Shown piece by piece: positions 23,146 to 34,953 of a stretch of DNA of 64,000 nt. The translations under genes and the position numbers were made by a program. This stretch comes from Poteriospumella lacustris (Eukaryota; Sar; Chrysophyceae; Chromulinales; Dinobryaceae), in NCBI GenBank assembly GCA_008000375.1, contig SMOI01000042.1, forward strand, positions 101,389 to 165,388, read 5' to 3'. Below the pieces are notes generated by a model, which saw only the letters and a program-made list of their open reading frames with translations, made no database searches and was not told where the DNA came from. Positions within the stretch are counted from its first letter, which is position 1. Each line of letters opens with the position of its first letter.

Positions 23146-23337
23146 AATGGTCTTGTAAGGAAATTGTTATTGCAGCTATGCTTCCAAACAGTTTTCTCGT
23201 GTTGGCGAAATTCACAAAGGCTTGCCATATGTAAACAGTCGACCGAGCAGCAGCATGGATAACGCAACACGCTAGTGAAGTTAATGATAATTAAGGACTG
23301 TTCCTTTCATTAGCGAATCGGAACATTATCTAGCTTT

Positions 23338-24291
23338 TCAGCAAACGATATCATCATAAGCCTTTCCGACCAAGAGATTGTCAATGAGTCGAACGGTTCC
23401 GAGCCGAACGGCACTGGAAATTACGCACCCGTTTTTGCTACTGACGCTCTCCAGTTCTTTCATATCCAAATGAGAAGCGATAGAAACATATTCAATGTTG
23501 GATACGCGACTTTCTGATTGTAACTGCTTCCTTATGGCGGCTTCGACGTCCTTAGAAGATATCTCTGAGCCATTGCCACTTTCAATCATCTTCTTCCCCA
23601 CTGACAATGAGCGATATAAAATGTCAGCAAACGGTCGCTCCTCTGCTGTCAAATAAGCGTTTCTAGAGCTCAGAGCCAGACCATCAGAATCTCGTACAGT
23701 GTTAACAACCCGAATCTTAGTTGGGATGTTAAGGTCTTCAACAAGCTTTCTCACCAAAATGCATTGAGAAATATCCTTTTGTCCAAAGTACGAAAAATCT
23801 GGTCTCACAATGTTGAACAGTTTAGTGACAATCGTTGAAACTCCGCGGAAGAATTCGGGGCGGGCCTGTCCTTCAAAAATTTTGGAGAACGCCGCCGGTT
23901 CCACATGATGCAATTTGTTCGGGGAGTACATCTCCTCTGAAGATGGAAGAAACAATACATCGACACCATTCTTCTTCAGTAAGTTCATGTCTGCTTCAAC
24001 TTGTCGGGGATATTTGTCAAGATCCTCGCCCTGAGAAAACTGCGTTGGATTGACGAAAATAGACGCGACAGTGAGTCCATTTTCTCGTTTGGAATAATTC
24101 ATTAGTGTCATGTGACCCTCGTGCAAAGCGCCCATGGTCGGAACGAAGCCAACAGTTCGCCCACCACCTTGGCGATATTCATGACGCCTCCATTCATGCA
24201 TTTCATTGACGGTTCGAATGACATGCAAGTTTCGTCGAGACGTCAACCCTTTTCCAGGTCCCACAACACTCATCGCTCGCTGAATCTGCAT
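23338..24291 (-). CDS. panC: Pantothenate synthetase
   Basis: From the methionine at 24291 the product has 317 residues, close to the family length. The frame is open back to 24627, giving a 112-residue extension that could be an organelle-targeting region or simply leader. Diagnostic motifs are PTMGALHEGH at about 51-60 (ATP-binding HIGH-like), FVNPTQF at 79-85, RPEFFRGVSTIVTKLFNIV, FGQKD at about 169-173 and LALSSRN at about 205-211 (KMSKS-like). The enzyme condenses pantoate with beta-alanine using ATP to make pantothenate, the vitamin precursor of coenzyme A. Its presence indicates that this host can make at least the last step of vitamin B5. Confidence 0.9.
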   Translation of the reverse strand: MQIQRAMSVVGPGKGLTSRRNLHVIRTVNEMHEWRRHEYRQGGGRTVGFVPTMGALHEGHMTLMNYSKRENGLTVASIFVNPTQFSQGEDLDKYPRQVEADMNLLKKNGVDVLFLPSSEEMYSPNKLHHVEPAAFSKIFEGQARPEFFRGVSTIVTKLFNIVRPDFSYFGQKDISQCILVRKLVEDLNIPTKIRVVNTVRDSDGLALSSRNAYLTAEERPFADILYRSLSVGKKMIESGNGSEISSKDVEAAIRKQLQSESRVSNIEYVSIASHLDMKELESVSSKNGCVISSAVRLGTVRLIDNLLVGKAYDDIVC

Positions 24292-24751
24292 GGCGAAAGT
24301 TGCGTGAAACAGAAATGTAGAGTTCCTTTTTATCGCTGGAAACCACAGATGTTGACTCTCAGCGACGAGATGTCCTTGCACTTGCTTTATCTTCTGTGGA
24401 ATTGGAAGATTCGATTGTGGTTTTTGCACATTTCTTCGTTGTGGGAATCTGGTGATCTGGTGCGTGCTCTTGGTCTTTGCGTTCGTCCGCACAAGCGTGC
24501 GTCGGTAGCGGTTCAACAAAGCGGAAGAGGAGATGGTGAGATGACCCGCGTCGACCGCGATGAAACAGTCATCAATCAAGTACATATTTTTTAGTGCATA
24601 AGAGAAGAATTCGATGAGCATCGCCAATTTATGAACCAGTTAGATTTCTGACCAATCAACGGTTGAACAAGTGAGATCATCGTCGAAATCCATTCAACAT
24701 GACCTAATAATCTCCGCTCAATCATAACGTCTCATCTCATCTGTTTGGGAA

Positions 24752-25815
24752 ATGATTTTAAAAGGTCGACATTACCGTCGGCGCAAACCGATCAAAAGAA
24801 ATCAAGGAGTTTTCCTTGTTCACAAGTCGGAAGTTGACGATTTCTACCATCGCCTTCATATTGACTATGGTTACAGAAAGGTCTCTTCTTGGTGGGATGC
24901 ATTTGTATCTCTTTTTCAGTTACACAATGAAACAATGAACGTTTGGTCCCATTTGATTGGTTTTGTGTGTGTGCTGCTGGCAGCAGTTAATTTGTCGTAC
25001 GACTACTTTTCCCCATTTGCGGTGTCGTTCACTGAATTCCTCGTTGTGGAAGCCTACTTTATCAGCGCTGCTATTTGTATGTTTTTGAGCACCATGTTTC
25101 ATCTCTTTGGTTGCGTATCAGGCAACTGTTTTGATGTCTTGCTGAAGTTGGATTTGACTGGTGTTGCTTTGTTGGTAACGGGAAGTTATATCCCAGCTGT
25201 CTACTACGGTGAGTGATAATTCTGTCCGATAAAAAGGATGATTGCTGATATTCAATTAAATTACAGGATTTCTGTGTCTCCCGTCGCTGCAAGCGTTCTA
25301 CTTCGTATACGCCGCCGTTGTGTTGATCGTCGGGTTGGCCGCCCCGTGGATTCCCATTTCTCCTGAAATTCGCCCTTATATCATGGCTTCGACGGTTGCT
25401 GGCGGTTTAGTTCCAGCTATACATTGGGTTTTGATCACCCCTGACTTATTTCGAGACAGTATCCTGCCCGTAAGTTGAGAGCTTTGTTTGTGTCCTGCTG
25501 TGAATAATCCTGGAAACTTTCTACAGTATTTCGCTGGCATGTTCCTTTGGTACGGCGCTGGTTTCGGATTTTTTGCAACCCATATTCCAGAGAGATTTTC
25601 TCCGAATAGGTACGCATTTGCTTGGCATTTGTCAATTTCACTTCGTTCTGACCTGATTGTCATGGTACTGCAGCTTCTGGTTTGCCACTGTGTTCTCCTC
25701 GCACACACTTTGGCACATATGTGTTCTCAATGCCATCTATGTATGGTTTTACTTTCTCATTCATTATCGTGCGATGCATGATGAGCATGAGTGCAAATAC
25801 CACTTATCTCTTTAA
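24752..25815 (+). CDS. PAQR-family membrane receptor (adiponectin receptor / hemolysin III type)
   Basis: Four exons, 24752-25208, 25267-25469, 25527-25609 and 25674-25815, give 294 residues. Family signatures are HNETMNVWSHLIG before the first membrane helix, the STMFHLFGC helix end with the metal-binding His, a conserved Asp in LLKLDLTG, and the closing SHTLWH motif that supplies the remaining zinc ligands. About seven hydrophobic segments are visible. PAQR proteins include the AdipoR and yeast Izh families, which act in lipid and zinc homeostasis and are thought to have ceramidase-like activity. Three short introns interrupt the gene; each exon alone looks truncated. Confidence 0.85.
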
Positions 25816-26262
25816 GGGGGAACAGTTACATTCACAGCCATCGGTAGAAGCTGTGAAACCTTTCGTTTATTGCGTGCGAGTAGAAGAAGTATTTGGTTTC
25901 ATGACGGAATTTTCCGTGTACCATTGAGATTCCAAGAATAGAGGTAGTTTTGAGTGGCATTCCTGACTGATTTAACTTTAACTAAGATTATAAGTCACAA
26001 CTCACAACTTACATTGGGAGTTCAATAGTAATGGTACAAAATGCATTCCCATTATACACTTCATGTATTAGAAGTAGGCTAAGTGGTATGTACTGTGGGG
26101 ACGAAAGTCACGTCGCTATTATTTCTTGGTTGGGCTTCTCTGTATTGATCATCAAAAAGTCCATCTCCAAACATAATAAATGGAGTCATATCGCAACTCA
26201 TTAGATACTTCACTTGATGGACCGGCGAAAGTCGAAACGAATGCATCGGATGAAAGTGAAAC
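25816..26262. other. Intergenic region
   Basis: About 450 bp between two plus-strand genes. An upstream ATG at 26180 opens a different frame that ends after 79 codons and does not join the following gene. No other feature seen. Confidence 0.4.
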
Positions 26263-27803
26263 ATGGAGGCAAGATGCTTCTCACCTTTTGAAGACTCTCT
26301 TCTTCTGCGAGAAACAACAAGTACTCCAACCAACATTCCTGATATATCCACATCAGAAAATGTGTGTGGGGTGGAATCTGTTCAAGTTTTGTCGCCTGAG
26401 ACAGATGCAGAGTGTTTGAGGGAACAATTTCCCAATTACGTGAAGGATATCCTCACTGGTGGCCCCAATGAGCAGTATTTTGCAACACTTTATTTCCATC
26501 GATTGTTATCCGCCGAAGGTAGCCCATATGTTCAAGAAATTATTGATGCAGGTGTGGTCCCTTGTTGTGTGGGATTCTTGGGGAAGGATGATCAACAGGT
26601 AGGCGACTCTACCTCAAAATTCTGTAAGATTTCTTTCTTACTGTATTTCTACAGAACTTGCAGCTCGAAGCGGCTTCTGTATTGGCTGCTGTAGTGGCGA
26701 AAACGTCGGACCACACTCACCAAGTCATCGACGCTGGTGCTTTGCCTCATTTTTTACATTTACTAAGCTCTTCGCAGAATTCTCTTCGCGACGAAGTAGC
26801 ATGGGCGTTGGGGAATGTTGCTGGTGATTGCATCGTATGCCGTGATCGATTATTGTCCCTTGGTGCATTGTCGGCTTTAGTTCAAGCGCTGGAGACATAT
26901 CATGGGACATCTCAGCGAACAACTGTTCGCAATATTGCATGGGCATTGTCAAACTTACTACGCGGCATTCCCCCGCCAATGTTGGATGTCATACAACCTT
27001 CTTTCCCTTGGTTGTCAGTGTTATTATCTTCGGACGATTCCGAGATCCTTGAAAATACTTGCTGGGCGTTGGCGTTTATCTCCGATACGTATGATGTTGA
27101 ACATGATGTGCAGGCACTTTTTGAACGTGATGTGGCTCGTCAGTTAATTCACCTTCTTCGCGATTCCTCTTCATCAATTCAAATACCGGCGTTGAAAACA
27201 TTGGGGAACATCATCTCTGGAAATGATTCACAAACACAGTCCATTATTGACTTGGACATCGTTCCTGTGTTACGGAATTTATTGGACCATATGGACAAAG
27301 GAATAGTCAAAAATGCCTGCTGGACCCTCTCCAACATTACTGTTGGCACGATTTCGCAGATTCAGACCGTCATAGATTCTGATATCTTTCCAAAGTTAAT
27401 TGAACTTATGTTTTTACCGGAGTGGCGAATCACTGAATGGTCAACCGACTGGTCGCTGGAGTTGGAAATTCAGAAAGAATCAGCCTGGGCTGTGTGTAAC
27501 GCCACTTCCCGTGGAACAAGCGAACAGGTTATGTATTTGGTTGACAACGATGTTATCCCCTCTTTCTGTGCATTGTTACCAGTTTCAGATACAAAGCTCG
27601 TGACTATTGCATTGGAAGCGTTGGAGAATATCTTGAAAGGAACCATTAAAATTGGGCAATCTGAACATGTCAAAGGGTTGATGAGCAGTTGTGGCGGTAC
27701 GAAATCGATTGACACCCTTCAAGCACATCGAAGTAATAATGTGAGAAAGCGTGTCATTAGGATTCTTCAGTCGTTTTTCGCCAGCAAGAACGAGGGCACA
27801 TGA
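26263..27803 (+). CDS. Importin alpha-like armadillo-repeat protein lacking a visible IBB domain
   Basis: Two exons, 26263-26598 and 26655-27803, are separated by a 56-bp intron and give 494 residues. The array of ARM repeats matches importin alpha: IIDAGVVPCCVGFL, LRDEVAWALGNVAGD, NTCWALAFISD, KNACWTLSNIT, KESAWAVCNATSRGT and a terminal EALENIL. The Trp and Asn positions that form the nuclear-localisation-signal grooves are largely present. The first 45 residues before the repeats are acidic/polar and show no cluster of Arg/Lys, so the importin-beta-binding domain appears to be absent. Either a 5' exon is missed, or this is an atypical cargo adaptor. Confidence 0.8.
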
Positions 27804-28120
27804 GAGAGGCGTCGTTGTGGGTTTCTTGGTCGATGAGTGTCTTCATGAGCCCTCTGTGCTCGGAACTGCAGAATGTAATGTGGGACCCTATTTTTGTAGC
27901 GTTGAAATCGGGATCGAATCAGAGGCTTGTAATGATTCAATATTGATCAATTATGGAGATTAAATGAGACGGCGTTGGAGACGGTAACAGGTGTCTTGCC
28001 ATTTAATGAAAACGCCAAACGACTGGTGCAGCAAATGCAATACAGACAAGAGTGCAGATAAAGAATTGAGCAATGAAGCAATTTTAATCAACGAAATATA
28101 GAAGGGATACAATATCACCT
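27804..28120. other. Convergent intergenic region
   Basis: Roughly 320 bp between two converging genes. It presumably holds the 3' ends of both transcripts. No gene seen. Confidence 0.4.
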
Positions 28121-29116
28121 TCATTCAAAACAATGCAACCACATATTGCATTCGTGAGGCAATTTCGACGCAGCAATTTCTTCATATTTAGCGACCTGTT
28201 CAGCAGACAAAAGGTTACGCCAACGACCGTTTGTGCCTTTAAAGAAGAAGTCTTCCAGACCATTGTTCCAAAAGAATCCTGGAGGAGATATAACTCCAGA
28301 TGCATTCGCCAAAGCGGATGCCTTCAATCCTTCAAACGAAAGCTTTTGCGCCAAGATAGGATAAACACTTTCCGGGACATCAACTTCAATAAAGTCAGCT
28401 ATTTTTTGTATACACGCGACTAAGTCCCGCTTTAGGTCATTAAAATGGATAAACAGCACGTTAGGTTCATTTTTCGCGAGCCACCAGCTTGCCACGTTGT
28501 CAAAGAGTGACCAATACGGCCAGCCGTCTGTTTCACCTTCCATTGCAGGCCATCCCTCACTTATCCATTTATCGAAAAGCTTCACTTCATTGTGCTCTTC
28601 TTCAACAAACCTCGGAAAGGGAGAGTCGATGCCTTCAAGGTCCTGATTGATGGCGTTGTAAAACGCGTCACTAGCGTTGCGAAAGTTGTTCATCAGAGAC
28701 ATAAAACAGTCTCGTCCATCACGACCGACATAAATATATTTTATGTCTCTTGAGAAGGGAATCGCGTCCAGAGGGCTGTGTGTCTTCAAGAGTTTCCTTC
28801 CCTTGAATGCACTCAAAATAGACTTGTGGGTTTCTTGCGGTGGGAGTCGAAAGTCAAACCATGTGCTGCAGGCGATGAACTCGGCTGGGGCCTCTTGGTC
28901 GATGTACAACAACTCCTTCACAATATTCTGAACCCACGTTGTACCAGACTTGTATGCCGTGGCAATAACTATGTCATCTTTGTGAAGCTTGATCCATTCC
29001 CATTTGGTTGTATCGAAATGATTAGTTCGAAGAACTCTCTTCGGGGGAACAACCGATTCGTTAATGATTTCCACGGGTTCTTCGGCTTCTGAATTCGACA
29101 TCAGCTTCTCCATCAA
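28121..29116 (-). CDS. Cytosolic-type sulfotransferase (Sulfotransfer_1)
   Basis: The single-exon 331-residue product shows the PAPS-binding P-loop-like YKSGTTWVQ at 55-63 (5'-phosphosulfate binding), the catalytic His region KTHSPLDAIP at 111-120, and the 3'-phosphate-binding YIYVGRDGRDCFMSL at 127-141. A C-terminal GTNGRWRNLLS is the counterpart of the RKGxxGDWKNxF motif. Enzymes of this family transfer sulfate from PAPS to hydroxyl or amine groups of small molecules. The length fits cytosolic SULTs and there is no signal peptide or membrane anchor. The acceptor is unknown. Confidence 0.85.
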   Translation of the reverse strand: MMEKLMSNSEAEEPVEIINESVVPPKRVLRTNHFDTTKWEWIKLHKDDIVIATAYKSGTTWVQNIVKELLYIDQEAPAEFIACSTWFDFRLPPQETHKSILSAFKGRKLLKTHSPLDAIPFSRDIKYIYVGRDGRDCFMSLMNNFRNASDAFYNAINQDLEGIDSPFPRFVEEEHNEVKLFDKWISEGWPAMEGETDGWPYWSLFDNVASWWLAKNEPNVLFIHFNDLKRDLVACIQKIADFIEVDVPESVYPILAQKLSFEGLKASALANASGVISPPGFFWNNGLEDFFFKGTNGRWRNLLSAEQVAKYEEIAASKLPHECNMWLHCFE

Positions 29117-29515
29117 ATAAAATAATGCATCAAAATGGAGAATACCCCATCAACAAAAAGCTGTGGCACAGTACAGCGTATTGCTTTCCACTCTAATCCG
29201 TTGTGATTCAGCAAACATCTTCACATGAACCGCGAAGTGAGCAATGAGGAGCGTCTTCATGATGATGATGACAAACAAACCGGGCTTCCTAGATTCCTAC
29301 TTACCTACTTTGCGCAGTCCGTTTTTTCCCGAAAAACGTCTCCAACCATGCAAGTGGAAGTCCGAAAACCCGGCTAAATCAGGCGGATGGTGTTCGTCGT
29401 GTATCGCACGAGCTTGTTTATTCTCTTCCTTCCTGTATCAGCAGATAATCAGTTTTGTATTGCTCGATCAGCACAGGTGACCAATTATTTTTGTATCACT
29501 TGGACGAACAGCAAC
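29117..29515. other. Divergent promoter region
   Basis: About 400 bp between the divergent sulfotransferase and Nup155-like genes. It likely carries both promoters; no motif stands out. Confidence 0.4.
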
Positions 29516-32500
29516 ATGGATTCTCGATCGCAAAATATGACCGATGATTTCAAGATCCTCGAGCGGTCGTCAGAAACCATTGGCCAGTTTCTGCGTGTCG
29601 ATGAACAGCTTCCAGATTTGATCGATCAGCTGAGTCAGAGACCAGATGCAAACAATGGGTCCCAGAGATACTATGTGGAGCCATACAAGTCGATTTGCGG
29701 ATCATTGGTAAGCGATCTTCCTCATCAATACTGTCGATAAGCGGTGTGCCGTTCTCATTGAGACTTGAACATCGAAATCTGTGCAGATGGAGCGGAACAG
29801 GTTTGTTCCATTTCCTCCGGAGCTGGCCAACCAATACAAGAACGTGGAGTCGGCGTCCTTCATGGGCATTCTTCCCGAAATCAACAGGTACGGCACGAGA
29901 GACCGTCGTTCTCGCATTGACCTCACTCATCGTTGACGATTCCTTTGCTTCACGAATGCCTACAGAGTCTGGGTGACCGTGGACAATGTTCTGTATTTGT
30001 GGAATTACAACAAGCCGGAAGAACCGTACGTGTACGATGGCATCAGCGAGGTGATTGTGTCGGTATCGCTGACGGCTCCGAAGCCAGGTATTTTCCTGGA
30101 GTCGGTCCGCTACTTGTTGGTGGTGGCCACTCCCGTGGATATCTCGGTGTTGGCAGTGTGTGCGGACGAGGGGTTCGAGACGATTCGGCTGTCACCGACG
30201 TCGTACACGTTGCCGTCGGACAACACGACGATGGTAAAGATTGTGGGGAGCCAATGTGGGCGGATCTTCATGGCTGGAAGCGACTTCAACATTTACGAAC
30301 TGGAGTACTCGTTGTCGGAGAATCCATGGTCGAGCGTGTTTGGCGGTGAGGCCGTACGCAAATGTCGCAAGGTGAACCATTTCACTGCCAACTGGAAACT
30401 GGAGCACATCGTTCCGCCGTTGCTGCGACCGTTTCTGATCAAGGAGGACTCGTTCGCTGACTTGGTGGTGGACAACACGCGCAATATCATGTACGGCATC
30501 AGCATCCGCGGTTGCTTAAATGCCTTCTACTTGGGCGTGTCTGGAACGAAGTCGACGCTGTTCGCGAATGCGTTCGACTTGTTCGGCGAGACGCGCGCCT
30601 ACCTGAACAACTCTCCGTACGCCCCGGAGGACCTGAAGCGGTATTTCTCGGAAGATCTGGTGGCGAACGGCTTCACGGTGTTGAACATCTTCCCGACCTC
30701 GCAGCTGGAGTCCAAGCGGGTGCATGCGGTGGTCGTCTTGGTCAACGGCACGCGCATCTATTTGTCGCTGCAGGGCACGCGTGGCTTCTTTGAGCCCGAC
30801 CTGGACTACCAGCACGGACCGACGGGCGTCAGTGTGGTGGGCATCCGCGCTCCGCCTCCGAGCGAGGCAGTGACGCAGGCGAAGGCGGTGCAGGGCAACG
30901 GGTCGGAGCAGGGCTATCTGCCGACGTTCGACTCCGCCCGCAAGCTGAATGTGACGACGGCGTTCTATGCTCGCGGAACATGTTTTCTGTCGCTGGAGAA
31001 GGCGCAGCAGCCGGACGAGCTGTTGACGTTGTTCGAAGACCACATCATCCGCAGCTCGACGGCACCAGTCGCGCCGTATCCGTCGCTGCGCGAAGGTCTG
31101 AGCGTGGAGAGCTGTGCCTTCGCCGGACACGGGTTCAACGGCAAAGTGTTCGACATCAAGGAGCTGACTCCGAACGCCTCGGACCCCGACTTCTCTCGGT
31201 TGCTGTCGTTGTTCCACCACTCGCTGACGCCGCAGGACTCGCTGATTTCGGAGCGTAGCCATCACCGCCGCGGCGGACTGGACATGGGCGAGGCCGCTCC
31301 AGCGGGAGCGTCGACGTGGTTCAGCAAACCCGATCCGACGAAGGTGCTGCCGCCATTCAGCTCCATCGCTCCGACGGACGCCATTTTATCGCCGTCGCTG
31401 CTGAGCGCAGTGTCGGGGTTCGAGCTGGGCAACTCCATGAACGGCACGGTGCTGAGTGAGCTGTCGTGGCAGCACATGGCGGCGTCGCTGTTCTACACGA
31501 AGCGACAGTTCGCAGTGCTGGTGAACGACGGCATCATGATCTTCAGCAAGCTGCGGCCGGCCGATCTGCTGCGCGACAGTCTGCTGCGGGTAGACCAAGG
31601 CCAGCTGTTCAACCGGTTGTTCGAGGCGTACGGAGAGAAGGAGGCGGCGAAGATGTGTCTGGGACTGTTGGTGGGTCTTCCGGGCGACGCGGGGTCGAAC
31701 GTGTTTCCCGAGTCGATCGTGAACGGTCGGCCGTTGTCGCTGGACCGCAACATCGTGGAGAATGTGCTGAACCTGTTGGTGAGCCAGCTGACGAAGCCGT
31801 CGTACCGGTCGATGATCGCGCCGATCGGCATCGAGACGGACTCGCGAGTGGTGGCGGCGCGTGCGGCGAGCGACTTCACCAAATCGACGTTTCACGATGC
31901 GCTGTACAGCGTGGCGGGTCGTCTGTTGCGTCCGATCTGGCTGCGCGTGGTGGTGGAAGGCGGAGCGTTGGCGCCGTACTGGACGGTGGGTCTGGTGGAG
32001 TCGGTTCGGCGATCGGTGGAGCGGCTGCAAATGTTGGTGCTGCAGAAGTACCGGGCGGTGATCGAGGCGGACGGCAAGACGCGAACGCGGCCCGACTCGA
32101 TCTTCTTCCACGAGGACGGCACCGTCCGCAGCCAGACGGTGCTGCAGTCGGAGAAGCAGCTGGCGCTGCAGGCGAAGGCGCTGGACGACGAGTCGATCCG
32201 CAACTTGTACATGTTGTTGTCGCGCAGCAGTCAGTTGCTGTCGCTGATCCACATTTTCCTGACGGCGGGCAGAGGCGGACTGCCGTTCAACTTGTCGGCG
32301 CTGAACGGCTTCACGTTCCGATCGGTGGCGGTGGTGGCGAAGGTGCAAGAGCAGACGAAGAAGTGTATCGGCGACTTGATCAACAAGCTGATCGCGAGCC
32401 GGGACCTGCACCTGTGGGAGAAGGTGACGCGGGCGCTGTCGGAGAGCTGCTACCATTTCTTTTCGCTGGGCGACATCTACACGGTGGAGGCGACGAAGCT

Positions 32501-34528
32501 GTTCGAGGACGTCCGCGTGCAGTCGGCGGAGGGACAAAGCAGCGAGAAGGTGAATGTGCTGATGCAGCAGTGCGCGGAGAAGTTCAAGATGGCGGCGGTG
32601 TATTGGAACTCGCCCGAGTACATCGTGGGAGACGGCGCGGAGCTGAAGCGCGCCTGTTCGTGGCTGGTGCATTTGCAGGAGTGGGGTCGGCGCGCGATCG
32701 TGGGGGTGTGTCTGACGGCGGCGCAGAACTTTGCGTCTGATCCGCTGCGTCGCGGACAGCAGCAGGTGGTGGAGCAGCGACGATGGGACCTGAACATCTA
32801 CCACGGCGGGTCGGTGGCGACGGAGGATGTGCGTCGGCGCTGTCTGTTGGAGTGCTACCGCTGTCTGGCGGCGGCCATCACGTCGTACGGGTCGAGCCAG
32901 GCGCTGGTGGGCGGCGGCATCTTGGACTCGAGCAGCACATCGCTGTCGCTGTCGCTGTCACCGGAGAAGAGCGGCGAGCACGTGCAGGAGATGATCGAGA
33001 ACGCGGTGAGCCATTGCCAGGACGGCGACTTCCACCGCGAGCTGTACGGCAGCCTATTGGAGCGTCGCAGTGAGGCGCTGTTGCGGGTGAACTCGCCGTT
33101 CATCGAGGAGTTCTTGCGCGACCGCGACCCCAATCTGCTGTACAAGTACTACATGGTGGGTCCGCAGGCGAACCGTCCGCCGAAGTTCGACAAGGCGGCG
33201 GAGCTGATGGTGACGCTGGCGGAAGAGACCGGCGAGCGCAGCATCGAGGAGAGGATAGACTGTCTGCATCGCGCGCTGGAGAGCACGAAGCAGGTGTCGA
33301 CGCATCTGTTGAGTCCGTTGGCGGCGAAGACGAACGCGCGCAGTGCGGACTTGTTCCGGGCGAACGAGGCGCGCAGTCGCGAGTTGGCGGACAAGATCGA
33401 GGTGGCGGACTACCAGAAGGAAATCCGCGACAAGTTGAAGCGCAAGTTCGACACCTACGACTTCCACTCGACGCGTAATCAGTACGACGAGGCGCAGGGC
33501 GAGCGACTGCAACTGCTGGAGCAGCGTATCTTCGAGCTGAGCAACAGTCTGGTGGACATCAGCACGTTGTTCGCGTGTTGCAGCGACTTCTTCGTGTGGG
33601 ACTTCAACTTGCTGCTGTTGTACGCGGCGCGCACGAACGACGCGGCGAGAATCAACATGTTTTGGCGCAGCTTCTTGTACAGGTACGGACGACGTGTGTC
33701 AGTGACGCTATAGCGCCTGTGTCGCGACTCACGCGGTACTGCTGTGTGTTGTGTGTTGTGTTGTGTTGCGATCAGACTGGTGCCGCTGGACGTGGACGAC
33801 GACCGCATCCGCCGCGTGCTGAACGACAAGCGCGCGACGCTGGACGTGGACCAAGAGAGTCAATGCTGCGACGCCTTCGGTGACTACGAGAACTGGATGC
33901 AGAAGCTGCGCCACGAGGTGGTCGAGCTGGGCAAGCGTCTCGAGGCCGACCGCAACCAGACGCACTTTCCGCTGGTGGTGATTGTGGAAGAGCTGGAAGA
34001 CATCGTCGCGGCGTTGCGTCTGGTGCGCCACGACTGCTTCCCACTGGACTATGTGTCGACGATGCTGCGGGAGCTGAAGATCGCGTACGGCCTGTTGGTG
34101 GAGGCGTACTTCCAGATCTGGTCGACGCGCGGACACGACAACTTCAACGCAGACTCGTTGGCGGGGTCGATCTCGGCGTTGCTGCTGAACTGGATCTCGG
34201 ATGCGGCCAGGTACGTGGTATCGACGGAAGCGCGTCGTTGGTTGTTTTTTGCGTGTGTCTGTACTAACCAGTGCGCTTCGGTGGATTGTTGTGTAGACAA
34301 CCGGACCAGCAGAACGACGACAAGCGGTTCTGCATCCAGGCCGTGCGTTCGCAGCAGATGAGCACATGGCTGACGCACTTGCGCGCCCACGTGGGCGTCG
34401 CAGCGCGCCACATGGGCTCGGACAGCCGACGAGAGATCTCCGAGCGAACGGGCCGGAATCTCGACAAGATCAACGAGGAGCTGCGGCGTCTGGACATGAT
34501 TTCCTCGACGGAGTACAGTCGACGCTAG
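29516..34528 (+). CDS. Nucleoporin Nup155/Nup170
   Basis: Five exons, 29516-29707, 29787-29887, 29966-33682, 33776-34210 and 34297-34528, keep frame and give about 1,558 residues. The N-terminal beta-propeller domain begins with LPDLIDQLSQ and the FPPELANQYKN segment, followed by VTVDNVLYLWNYN and VDISVLAVC, all typical of Nup155/Nup170. The C-terminal half is an alpha-solenoid. The protein belongs to the inner ring of the nuclear pore complex and also binds membrane. GC content rises sharply in the large third exon, which produces long spurious frames on both strands. The last 1,230 bp of the gene form the left arm of an inverted duplication. Confidence 0.9.
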
Positions 34529-34529
34529 A
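33299..34529. repeat. Left arm of 1,231-bp inverted repeat
   Basis: This segment, which is the 3' end of Nup155 (end of exon 3, exons 4 and 5 with introns), reappears as its reverse complement at 34954-36184. Positions in the two arms add up to 69,483 throughout. I found one mismatch (T at 33344 against the partner at 36139), and every frame I compared is otherwise identical. Confidence 0.95.
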
Positions 34530-34953
34530 CCGTCTCCTGTGTAAAGTGTAATTGATTTTGTAATTGTCCTGTAACCACCGCTTGCTATTGCTGTTGATGC
34601 CTCACGTATTGTACGACGTTTCGCTAACTGACGACAAAGATAGGAAACACTTTATGCCATGCAGCTGCGTGTCTGATGAAGATATTGTGCTTCCAACTGA
34701 CAACTACACAGGAATGCAAGACGTACGCAATCTTCGCGATTCAGTACAGCTCAACGCAACAAAACGACCGGTACGCACCAACCGACGCCCCGGTGTTGTC
34801 ATCTGCAGAGAGAGTACCTTACACTTCGACTGGTACCCAGACAGTACCTAGACACCACCGTAGAACGACGAAGACACAGCACCAGCACAAGCGGCTACCA
34901 CAGAAAACTACAAAATAAATTATTACACCGTTACAAAACGACAGGTTCGACCA
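34530..34953. other. Spacer of the inverted duplication
   Basis: 424 bp between the two arms. It starts with the 3' flank of Nup155 and includes an AT-rich stretch near 34905-34930. No gene or RNA is recognised; a 95-codon frame at 34564-34851 has no credible features. Confidence 0.6.

Noticed and set aside
31386-32804. A 472-codon minus-strand frame and a 424-codon plus-strand frame (31466-32740) over Nup155 exon 3
   Set aside because: Both are Arg/Gly/Gln/His-rich shadows produced by the GC-rich codon usage of the Nup155 exon. Neither resembles a protein family.
34564-34851. 95-codon frame in the inverted-repeat spacer
   Set aside because: It has no recognisable feature and no conservation signal, and lies in the 3' flank of Nup155.
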